From positions 1,087,049 to 1,151,048 of the forward strand of contig JAJGOT010000275.1 in assembly GCA_022457155.1 (NCBI GenBank): a stretch of 64,000 nt of DNA. Direction: 5' to 3'. The first letter of the stretch is position 1. Each line of letters starts with the position of its first letter. The notes beneath the pieces are model-generated. The model had not been told where the DNA came from, made no database searches, and worked only from the letters and a program-made list of their open reading frames with translations. Positions 45,886 to 56,355 of this stretch are shown here, one piece after another. The DNA comes from Cladopsammia gracilis. Its lineage: Eukaryota; Cnidaria; Anthozoa; Scleractinia; Dendrophylliidae. The position numbers and the translations under genes are program-made.

Positions 45886-48800
45886 TTTCTTGAATTTTGA
45901 TATTTGGCACTCTTGGTAGTTAAAGAGTTAACTGAACAAAAACATGAGTGAAATTTGTGGTCCTCTCAGTTTGCTATCAACTTAAGCAGTTGAAAAAACA
46001 ACCTGAAAAAATTCAGGCTTCTAATTAAATAAAACTAATAGAAAAATGTAGCCTGTTTCTGGATGTTTTCTTTGTATTGTGTTTTTCCTCTGATAGTCAC
46101 AACGAGATGCCACTGATCATCCTTCTTTGGACATGATCAACAGAGGTGGATCAACATACTGTTACACATGTACATAAATGGATGACCTCATTTGTAGTTC
46201 TGCTAGTGATTCCATTTCCTGAAAATCAGATATGGTATTGACTTTAAGTAATTACTCAAATTTAACACTTATTAATCAATTAAATTAATTCCTCGCAAAG
46301 CCAGGTTTATAAATTTGTCGGCCCTCGGGAGCTGAGCCGCGCAAATTCAAGCGAAAAATATATTTATATGTAAATATATTTATTTATATACTTGGTGTCC
46401 GGCAGTTGCCAGGCAACAAAAATCGCAACCGCTGACAATGGCGCGCTCTCCTGTTTATTCATGGAGGCCGCGCTGTTGGGTTTATCCTTTACTCATCATC
46501 AGTGAAACACAACCAATTTCTGATGCAAATGAGAAACAACAACAACACTGGGTTCAAAAAGTAGCTGGAAATCCTTGCCTGACACAATTAACCACCAAAA
46601 CTCCGCTGGAGTGAGAACAGCAACTTGAAATTCCCCCGCGATCGAACAACGAAGAAACGATGTGAGCATCGATTACAAAGACTTCGAACAGCCTATTCTA
46701 GCCACACCGTTTGAGTAGGTTCAAACGCCTTCTGAATGAAACCGATCAGGAGAGGCGACACCGACTGAAAGTTTTGGACAAAATGATTTTGTTTATAGAC
46801 GCAATGAGAGGCAGTAAGAATTACACGATCAGTTAAATACCCGTGATGAATATCTTTCATACGGTAGGGAAAAGCAAACAGAGATTACAGGAAAGGCTCA
46901 GAGAAGAAGAACGATTAAGAAATCTAGCTCAAATCACCACACTTTAATTCACTCTCCAATACTCTTCAATTCAAAACAACCTACATTTACAGGCAAGTAA
47001 GCTAAAGCTTATATACAACCCTCTATAAATTATTCTTTAATCTACCTTTTGCATAAAGCAAGATTTTAAGTACCTAAACAACTGACTGGCAGATGATAAG
47101 AGGACCTGTTATTCAATATAATATATTAGTACTCAAACACTGGAAACTATTCTCTAAGTTCATACTGTAAATTGATGTTTATTGAAATACTCACTAAGGC
47201 CACTAAGAAACTTTGATATAAGCTTAAATTACATAACATTGTATGCATATGACAATGCTACATTTAATTAGTATTATCTATGGTATGTTAGGAGGTTTTA
47301 CTATTCTATGTTACTGTAGTCTCATTGCTGTTTTTGAGTAAGATTAAATTATCATTTTTACTACAACTGTACCACCATTGAGTTGTTATTTTTTGTGCAA
47401 CATCACTCTTTAGCAACAGTAAACTCCTGCGATCTCAACCATTCTAGTGAATTGGGTTAGCAATTATTTGATACCCAGTATATAGAACAAAAACATCAGC
47501 AGAATCTAAAGGGAACAGGTTAATTTGGGAGATAGCACTCACAAGCTTCAAAAATGGAACTTAATCGAGACAGCAGGAGTTAGCTGTATTCCTGATAAAC
47601 AAACTTTCACCCAATCAAAATAAACACAACACATGCACTGCATATTGTCTTCGACCCATGTCCACAACAGTACTATAAATCCACTTTCAGACCAATTTTC
47701 CTTCTGACAAAAATTAATGAAGATAGGTTTGGTGGGGGGGGGGGGGGGGGGGGTGGAGGGAAGTGCCTGAGGATATTTTGGTACCCAGTCCCATTCCAGT
47801 TACAGCGACCCACAGCTCAAAACCCTAAACTGGCCAGTACCAGCTCCCATTTATTTTATTTTAGGAAGACAGGGTACTAAGTACAAGTTAAATGGAAATC
47901 CCATAATTTGAGAAAATTGATTTTTGTGACGTCATAGCTTAAGCACAGTCACTATACATGTATAGAGTGCTTTCACTGACGTCATCAAACTTCAGAAGCA
48001 GTTTTTGATTCCAAAATGTTTATGGAATTGTAGAGAGTTTAACACTACACATCTGGGCCAAATTTTGAAGCGCAAGAGCATTTCATTCAAGAGTTATAGG
48101 CGAATGAGTATAGACATTTTTAGTAAGAAATGTATGGAGCGGTCATCTTGGTGTCCCACTTAGGGACACCAACATGGCGGCCAAAAAATTAAAGACTTTA
48201 AAGTCTTAATAACACCAAAACTCTCATCACAAAATATTATATTCACTATAAGAGGGATGAAATCGGCTAATAAGCATCTATAATTCGTTAATAACTTTCA
48301 ACTTGTTCAATTTTGTTTATTTTCACGGCTTATCTGAAATAGCGTGACGAATTACGCGACACATTTACAACCTTTATAAATCGAAAATGTAACATCGTTA
48401 AAACCTGAAACTTTTTGTGAAAGATTATAACACTGGTATCCACATACCATGTTAGAAACAGCTTTGTAAGATGTATACTTTAGATTTTTTAATTTTTATG
48501 ACGTCATGTGAAAACACTCTATATAATTTCCAACACCTCATGTAGACTAAAATAGTGATTCCGACACCCCCTATAGGCCGAACCTAGCGATTCAGACAGT
48601 CCCTCATAATGGACTAATAGGGTCGTTTCAGACCTTACTAATTATGCCTTCCATAGGGGGTGGGGAGGGGGTGCGGATAAAAAATGAAATGTCCCATTCT
48701 TATGCAACGGTTTAATTTGAAAAATTAATAACACGTTTCCAAAAAACAAAAACAAAATATATTAACCTGGAAGAAGGGTGATCAAAAGTGGTCAACCTAA

Positions 48801-50377
48801 CATAAGCTTTAACCATCGCATACACACTGTAACTTACATGGATGTTATCGTGCTTCTTGACTGGTGGCCTGCCAGAATCCCATGGAATGGCACGCAACTT
48901 CTAATTTCAGATATTAAACTTTTTAAACTCTATGTATGTAAATAGACAAAACTACATTACGAAAATGAAAATATACAAACAAAGAAACCTCATGGCTGTG
49001 CTTCGTGTCAAAACTGCTGTAAACCCAACTTCGTAAGAGGTTGCTCCACGTATAAACGCCTACAATTCAAAGCTCACGAAACGAACCAAACAATCGGTCT
49101 TAGCTTCCATATAAATGCTTACCTTTTCCTCATACAACGTCCTTGAACTTGACTGGAAAAGAACTTCAATCAGATGGAAAAAGGTAGCCACAAGAAAATT
49201 CATCTGCACTCCGGCCGCCCGCGTGAAAGTCTAACTGAAATTAACACACTTTCCCATTGGCTCAAAAGCCCCACGTGACGTTAGATCTCACAATACGCAT
49301 GTGCCGAACTCACGGCCTCCCTGGAAACTATAGCTTGCTCAACAACCAACATGGCCGGCTGTTGAAAGAGGGTGGCAAAGGGGGGAGTACCGCATGACGC
49401 CGAATTTTTAAGTGAAATCACGCATCACGGAGAAAATTTTTAAGCAATCACGCGTCACATAAATAAGGAGTAATCCGGCATTAAAATGGTAACAAAACAA
49501 TGTAGAGTCAGCGTAGGCCTACCTATTGAATGCATTGATATTGTATTCAATTTGTTTTTGGAAGGATTCACTGGCATGTTAATTCATGAATCTTAAAATG
49601 AAATAAAGGGTATTGACGGTCAATGTGTTTCGTATTCAGATATTTTCGTGTATCTGAGACCTTCCGTTTATCAAGACTTAGGGAGCACACGAGGATGAGA
49701 TTCAACATATTTATTATTGGCATTCTCAAGTTCTGACATGTTTTTCACCACTGAGAGCGAATTGTTTCTGTATGAGCTGGACTCTCTCTTGTACATTTAC
49801 GAGTGGCTTAGTGCCTTGTTCTTAGGCTGATTGACGTATTAGTTTCGTTTGGCTTAGTAGCCTACTCGCTCTTCTTCTTTCATGTTCTTTGATTTGAACA
49901 AGAGATTATAATTGGACAATCATTTTCTCTTGATTTGAATCAATGTTACGATAGTGGAATTTGATTAGCGCTCCTCGTAATTTCTGTTTTGCCTGGCATG
50001 TTGCCCGCTTTCTTTAATATGGTTCCGATTTCCTTCTTGAATTCTTCATCGGGTCTGATAAGTGCGCTTTGGCGTTGTAGCGTAACGTCTTAGGACAAGT
50101 CTCTTCTACCATGTCAGCTTCGAGTTTTCTGATTGCGTTTTCTGATTTCTTGATTCTGTCCTTGCCGTGCCAGGAACGGATTCTCTGGACCCACCACGAA
50201 GATCAAAGGTCAAGAAAAGACAGGATAGACCTTCAATTAGACAATTTAAGTTGAGTCCTTTGAATGTAAGCTTTCTTTCGCAATGGTAGAGCGCGATGGC
50301 AAAAACATTTTCCGCAGAACATGGTTTTCAGTTAAAAGCGTTGCCAAATAGCGAGCGCGATGCGCGGGTCACTCGCT
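45886..50377. other. Duplicated host DNA of copy B after the DIRS insertion
   Basis: Matches 25600-33070 of copy A with the differences listed for the duplication. No intact gene. It includes the paired region of the decayed R-rich sequence (46540-46960), a long poly-G run (47734-47753) and the partial inverted-end element up to 48690. Confidence 0.8.
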
Positions 50378-50383
50378 TGTTCG

Positions 50384-50848
50384 TTACGCTTTAATATGGC
50401 GGACGACTGAGGAGGCTCGAAGACCGAAATTTTTTAATATGGTGGCGGTAAGGAGCGATATAAATGCTCCAATGTACATTGATTTCCAAATTGTACGACA
50501 AACTGATGGTCGAAGACGCTTCCAAGCTGTCGCCGCCTCTGTAAGCTGCTGTTGTGTCAGCGTTTCTTCGTTCTCCTCTTCTGTCGAGCATGCATCTATT
50601 ACCTTTATATCAAGGCTGCTCGCCGCTAGATAGTTCAAGCTTGTGCGAACTTCTCTATCACTATATTCCTGATAAATGAATTCATCAACAGGATGATAAT
50701 ACCACTCTCGGCCTGTGCTTTCTAGAGGATTGTAACCGAAAGACTCCACCGTGTATTCGGGTTCCTCTGGGTTGTAGTGGTCTGTTGCGCTTCGTGTAAA
50801 ACTGAACAAAACATGCCCAAACACCTCTAACAGAGTACTGCTACTCAT
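50384..50848 (-). pseudogene. 5' fragment of a cnidarian multi-membrane protein gene
   Basis: A 154-codon frame beginning MSSSTLLEVFGHVLFSF. The first ~137 residues match the N-terminal part of the pseudogene at 54130-55678: DHYNPEEPEYTVESFGYNPL, STGREWYYHPVDE, LNYLAASSLDIKV, and a start of the first membrane segment (MYIGAFISLLTATIL). After TIL the frame runs into duplication copy B sequence and ends 17 codons later, so all later membrane segments are missing. The intact family, which I know from coral proteomes as uncharacterised, has several membrane helices. A TATAAAAG lies about 115 bp upstream. It may still be transcribed, but a full product is impossible. Confidence 0.7.
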
Positions 50849-50961
50849 TGTGCTCGTTAAAGCAGTTAGAATTAATGGTTCAAATCAAGAGCGGACTGAT
50901 TTTGATACACTCTCCAGCTAGTTATATTCGTTATAAGAATTCTGTTGAGCTCACCCGCTCA

Positions 50962-50970
50962 CTTTTATAC
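50962..50970 (-). promoter_or_regulatory. TATA box of the membrane-protein fragment
   Basis: GTATAAAAG on the minus strand, about 115 bp before the ATG at 50848. The related pseudogene has a similar 'aataaaagc' (54075-54083) at the matching place but lacks about 80 bp between it and the start. Confidence 0.5.
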
Positions 50971-51180
50971 CTGTGCTGAAAACAAGTGTAATTTCACTTT
51001 CAGGGAAAATTCCTTTTCACGTGCACTTCCATCTGGAAAAAATACAGAAACTGAAATAATCACAATTTAAATTCGGTTCCGACTTCACATTACGTAGTAA
51101 TGTGTTTAGTAACAAACTATGCCTTGATCTTGAACTTTACACTGTAATTTTCTTAAAATATTTGTCTCTTACTTTCATTG

Positions 51181-51370
51181 ATATTTAACAGCGAGCGTGC
51201 GCATGCTCTTCTGTTTGAGAAGCAACTTTTCTTTCAATTTCATTGTAACAAGAACGTTTTGAAGCAACATATTAATTTTATGCAAAATAGAGGAGTCGTC
51301 CACGTTTTAAACAATGGAAACATCATATTTGGACTTCACACACAAACTATTGCCAGCATCTAGCATCTCT
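51181..51370. repeat. Dispersed repeat shared with 60630-60890 and 53660-53860
   Basis: Shared words: 'atatttaacag', 'gcatgctcttctgtttgag', 'ttctttcaa', 'agaggagtcgtccacgtttt' and 'cacaaactattgccagca'. The 53660-53860 copy is inverted. Open frames in it are short and not conserved. Confidence 0.65.
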
Positions 51371-51730
51371 CGTATTGTCATCATATCTGATCGCCCGCAA
51401 TCCTAATCTCAAGGTTGCTATTACGCATGCGCGGCACGTATGACTTCCACTAAGAATGAATGGAATGCATAGAACGCAATCTGATCACGAACGTTTTGAC
51501 CTTCGATCACATGAAACTTACGAAATATGGATACATGTATGGAGGAAGGGATTTTCCGTTGGATATCATTTCGACCTCAAGCGCAAAGCGCATGTGGAGA
51601 AATTGTGGACATCGGCGGCGGAGTTTATTTTTTGCGCTTCAGTAACCTGCCAATCAAAACAGGAATAGTCTCGCTCACCATTGGCTGGATTGATATGATG
51701 AGGTCATTGTAAAAGCTATTTATACTCAAT

Positions 51731-51898
51731 ATGGCGGCCAAAAGTAAAAGAAGTAAGCACTCGGCGGGATTATTTCGTGCTCTAAATAGCCATTCCACGG
51801 CCGACTTTTCACAGGAAAGGAAGCGAAGATGTAAAACAACATATGGTGGAAGATTTTTTAGTGTGGAGAGGATCATAACTAGCCGGAATGGACGATTT
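51731..51898 (+). CDS. Possible first exon of an unidentified gene
   Basis: ATG in an 'atATGGCGGCC' context, 25 bp after a TTTATACT TATA-like word, opens a basic 56-codon frame (MAAKSKRSKHSAGLFRALNS...) that reaches a strong donor, TTT|GTAAGT, at 51899. No domain is recognised. No convincing second exon is seen in the next 2 kb, so this may be a relic or chance. Confidence 0.3.
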
Positions 51899-51959
51899 GT
51901 AAGTTCGATTCACGGGCAGTTGCCTGTGTTGACATGCGTTACATACGCTACACAATAGC

Positions 51960-52940
51960 TTTAGCTTACGGTCTGTTGTTCAGTTGTAGCTTTTGAATGG
52001 CGTTTTCGAATAAAAATGTGAAACGAATGAAAGCTTGTGTGTCAAACATTAGCCGGCAAAGTTGAACTGTACACGACTGCATGCCAAACTTGATGAATTA
52101 ATTTCTCGTGTATTTTTCAAAATGCACCGCTGGTATTTCTTCTAAAACTCACACAATTTTTGTATTTCGCGGTTTTAAAGGCCCAGGTTAACTCGGTTGT
52201 AATAATTGAGAGCTACTTTCAAGCCTTTCAAGCCTGGGAACCAAAAGTAGCGGCTGCAAAGCCTATTTGAAAATAAATATGGCGGTCAATAACAACGACA
52301 AGAGCTTCGAGGTAAACCTTCCTTCGCCGGATTTTCTACTTCGCGTCACGCTTTCAGGCGGCGGAACCTACGCAAATACAAGCGAGATTAAGTCTCAAAA
52401 CCGTGGCGGATATTTGTCTTCACGAAATACGTTAGTTGTGCCTCAAAGAACATCGATTTGAGAGGGGAAAGCAGATGCAACTTTGTGGATATGTCTTCAA
52501 ACATCGCTGGAAATCGGACAGAAAATGACCTCATCTATGTGACATTAGAGACAACATGTGAGCCATTATTGCATTTTGAACGTCTTTACGTTTGGCGTAA
52601 AACCGTGACCATTATATTGTTTGGTGTTCTAATTTTTATAACAAAATCGAGGTAACTGAACATCGGAACGGAGTAAGATGCAACTTTATTCAATCTTCAA
52701 AGGATTGAGAGGTGAGGATAAATTATATGTTTTCTCCCACACAACGTCTCTTACGGAGTCGGCCATTTTTATTGCATTACGCAATCTTAATCGCCTATCT
52801 AGTGCGCCTGCGTGTCCATAATTTCTCCACATGGGAAGAGTTGTCCATTTCAAAGAAAGCTATGTCAGCACGACTGTGTGCAGCTGTCGACGGTAATGAA
52901 ACATGGTTTACTGCTTTCGCTGATGTTTTACAATCCTTTC
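51960..52940. other. Intergenic, nothing firm
   Basis: Contains a second 'tATGGCGG' open frame at 52279 that has a weak donor (GAG|gtaaac), with no supporting homology. No repeat is recognised. Confidence 0.4.
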
Positions 52941-52948
52941 TCAACAAT

Positions 52949-52978
52949 ATTTCGCGGGCCAGACCAGCCCTTCATCAG
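52949..52978 (-). repeat. Possible second Penelope-type tail motif
   Basis: On the minus strand, CTGATGA-A-GGGC...GCCC-GC-GAAA recalls the order in the 26690 motif, within a 'tggtctggcccgcgaaata' context. There is no coding remnant beside it. Confidence 0.25.
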
Positions 52979-54129
52979 GTTTGAGATGTTACTAAATTAC
53001 AAAATGAAACTGCAACATTATATAAAGGCCCGTTTAATACACATGCGATTTTTGTCGCGCCTCTCCAATGCAACTTTTGTCGCATTGGACCATTCACAAA
53101 ATAAAAGCTCGTCAGCAGTACATCTTGGTAGACATCCATGTTAATTATCGTTACGATTTAAAGTTGTTGTTTTATCAAATAAAGATAAGGCTACTTTCGG
53201 GCCTGTAGTCGCTTCTTTCAGGGGGCTCGCTACTTTCGGGATATATTAACAGCCACAAAGTTTTGACGGTACTTTCGGGAGTCGTTACTTTCAGAACTTT
53301 ACCGTAGTTTGGTATATACAAACTATTGTAGCCGCGATCATATGGAGGACGTACTCGCGCGTTCCCGACATTACACCCAATGTTACTCCGCCTGCTGTGC
53401 TGGATAGTTAAAGGAACTGAAATATCGTGTTTTCATGATTATGGCCAAGCGCTTGTTTTAAGCTTACTTTATTATCTTGAAATAGGAATGACAACTTTGA
53501 TTTCTTGACCTCCTGTTAAGAAAAACTCAGACATTCGTGAGCAATTCAAGAGAAAACACTGAAGACTTTGACTGAATTGAAAACCAGTACTACGTACGTC
53601 ATGAAAAGTTCTCCAAACCTGCTTGCCTTGAGTTAGGCACTCGAAAATCGCCTGCTGGCAGTAATTTGTGGGTGGAGTCAATTTGAGGGTAGAGACAATT
53701 TGGACATTATCATATGTTAAAATTGTTAAAAACGCGGATGACTCTTCTGTTTTGCATATATTGTTTCGAAAGCACTTATTACTAATTTTAAAAAACTGCA
53801 TTTTCATAAACAGGAGATCACAACCGCGGTTAATTATCAGTGAAACTAAGAGACAAAGATGAAAACAAAGAACCTAAGAAAAATCATCGTTTTTTAATAG
53901 TTTCAAAAAGTGAAATAGGAATATAGGGCCTTACATAACTTGTAACTACATAAATTCGTCATTGTAAGTCCGAATCTACTTTTTAACAGCATGATATTTT
54001 AATTTAGTTTTCGTTTCATAGTTTATAATATGTTGGTTTCACTGAAAGTGAAATTGTAGTTGTTTTCAGGCCGAGAATAAAAGCCCGCTCTTGATTTGAT
54101 CCATTAATTCTAACTGCTTTTCCAAGCAC

Positions 54130-55678
54130 AATGATCACCAGTACTTGTTAGAGGTGTTTGGGCATATTTTGTTTAGTTTTACACGAAGCGTAACAGACCA
54201 CTATAACCCAGTGGAACCCGAATACACGGCAGAGTCTTTCGGTTACAATCCTCTAGAAAGCACAGGCCGAGAATGGTATTATCATCCTGTTGATGAATTA
54301 TTTACCAGGAATACAGTGATAGAGAAGTTCGCACAAGCTTGAACTATCTAGCGGCGAGCAGCCTTGATATAAAGGTAAGATGCATGTTCGACAGAAGAGG
54401 AGAACGAAAAACGGTGACACAACAGCAGCTAAAGATGCAGCAACAGCTTGGAAGCGGCTTCGACCATCAGTTTGGCGTACAATTTGGAATCAATGTACAT
54501 TGGAGCATCAATATCGCTCTTAACCGCCACCATCTTAGGTGCGGTCTACACTCTGGTCTCATATCTCAATTTTAAAACTATCAACTTCTGCCAATTTTAC
54601 CCAACGAAGTTAATTCCAATACGTTCAATGGATGAGGACAATTTCATGTTCGATCGTCTATGTTATGCTTCACATTGGTTCTTTTTAAACCTTCTATTTA
54701 TTTTTCGACAGTACCAGTTAAAGGGGATGAAACGAAAACTGTTTTTGCCTTGCTGTGTGGCTTCTTCATTTGATGTGCATATCGTGTAATCCTTCAGCCC
54801 TGGGATTATCGAATTATTCAAAATTTTCTCCTACGCTAATATACTAAATGTCTTTTTCATCAGTATTGGAGTGCAAGCGTATGTTTTAACGAACCTCTTC
54901 TGTCAGGCGTGGTCAAGCAAACGAAAGATAACTTTTTTCTACAAATGACCCTACCAGAATGCTTAACCTTTCTGCTCGGTATTGTAATCGCTCATTGCAT
55001 CTACCCTGCATATAAAAAACAAGACAGAGAGGGCAAGCTGTTCATCGCAGTTTTCGCTCCTCTAATCGCGGCCTTGGTCAAGCCGATCTCGCGAATTTGC
55101 GTTCAACGGTTATATAACATTACCTATCCGGGATATTCCTATGTTCTGTTAACGCCACTATACTGTGGGGCTGCGGTTATGTTTCGAGTTTTACAAGCGG
55201 ACCTTGGCAGTTTACAATCCATCGCTACTCTTGGAATAATCCACGGCATTGCTGAAGTCATAGAACGAAGCAGCATGGCTGTGATAGATCATCTTTTGAT
55301 TCGGCTTTGGAAAATAAGAACCCAGCTCCTTGGGGCAGTTTTCGCACCCCTCGCCGCGAGAGACTAATGGCTGACGTCGCCATCATGAGCATGCAATATG
55401 AATCAGCGGCAATTGTGTCGGTTAACGGTGTTTTATACTTGTACCAGTTTATTTACACTGAAAACAACTCTTACGTAAATTTGCTGCAGTCTTTCGCCAT
55501 CAATACTTCCGTTCCGCTGATAATTGAGTGGTTTTTTAATAGCCTATCTCTGGCACTAGAAACTCATTATCAAAATATGCCTGTCATGGCCGTTTGGATG
55601 AGACGGTGGAAAAGGCACATCCTTGTAGCGACTTTTAATACAGTGCTCATAGCGTTATGGACCAGCTACATATTTTAG
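54130..55678 (+). pseudogene. Frameshifted multi-membrane protein gene of the cnidarian family
   Basis: Single-exon layout. A one-base loss after the start codon gives a stop within seven codons. Family sequence then continues in shifting frames: DHYNPVEPEYTAESFGYNPL (54196), LNYLAASSLDIKV (54339), SMYIGASISLLTATIL (54490), then LYNITYPGYSYVLLTPLYCG and IIHGIAEVIERSSMAVIDH (55100-55290), SFRTPRRERLMADVAIMSM (55330-55390), and ALWTSYIF at the end. About seven hydrophobic stretches are visible, at least four of them after the TIL break point of the 50384 fragment. At least five frame changes make it non-functional. The biological role of the family is unknown to me. Confidence 0.8.
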
Positions 55679-56280
55679 AAGTTGTCAATGGCAACGAGCG
55701 TTTTGTCAATCGAGTGAACCTAAATCAAACTTGTAAAATGCCTTTTACATAAGAGTGGTAAATCTCCTTTGGCATGCCAGGAGCATCAGTTTATCCTGGA
55801 AGTCAACCCGGGGGGATTCCATATAAAACGACGTGGAGTTATAAGCTCCTGGCAATGGCGAAAAATGACCTCCTCTCCTCTCGATTTTGTGACATTATTG
55901 TTTTCTGTTCTTGGCAGTGATTTGCTTTGGTGTCATGTCTGCAGGAAATGTGCAAACAAAGTACGAAATGCGGCAAGAATTAAACAAGCCGTATAATAAT
56001 TTTGAACGACTGCGCTTTTCGCTTAAGTTAAGCTTTGATATATCAAGCTTTTGCCAAAACCAGTTGGCAAAACTGCGAAAGCATCTTGCTCTCCAAGCAG
56101 GGTCAACATCTTCTTGTTCTTGTTTTTAAGGTGATTCCTCACAAAGTTTCTCCGCAAACACGCTTCAAGACGTCAACATCACTGCAAGACTGACATTGCT
56201 TGTTTGTCTAGTTTCTCGCGCATTGTACTGTGATTTCAGATTTCTCATTAAAGCGACAAATGTCAACAGCCGCGCCCATC
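55679..56280. other. Intergenic, nothing recognised
   Basis: Short open frames only. It includes a 'cccggggggattccatataa' stretch that may be a degraded end of the 18349 MITE family. Confidence 0.4.
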
Positions 56281-56355
56281 AAACAAGATTCTGGTACTTT
56301 CAGGGTGTTTTTCGAAAATTTCCAATGAGCACCCCGTCATTTATATATGGGAGAT
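56281..56355. mobile_element. Right-end remnant of the 18349 MITE family
   Basis: It carries 'aacaagattctggtac', 'tcgaaaatttccaatgagca' and 'ccccgtcatttatatatggg', the inverse of the left part of the 137-bp element. Confidence 0.6.

Larger units (their letters stand above)
33345..50437. repeat. Tandem segmental duplication, copy B (interrupted by DIRS elements)
   Basis: Same order as copy A, with a 9.5-kb insertion at 36376-45885 and two deletions relative to A. Homology ends at 50437, exactly where the minus-strand membrane-protein fragment starts losing its own family sequence. The linker between copies (33129-33344) holds another partial copy of the 'gcaatgg' module. Confidence 0.9.

Noticed and set aside
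52267..52655. Two plus-strand frames of about 65 codons starting at a 'tATGGCGG'
   Set aside because: No domain, a weak donor, and no second exon found.
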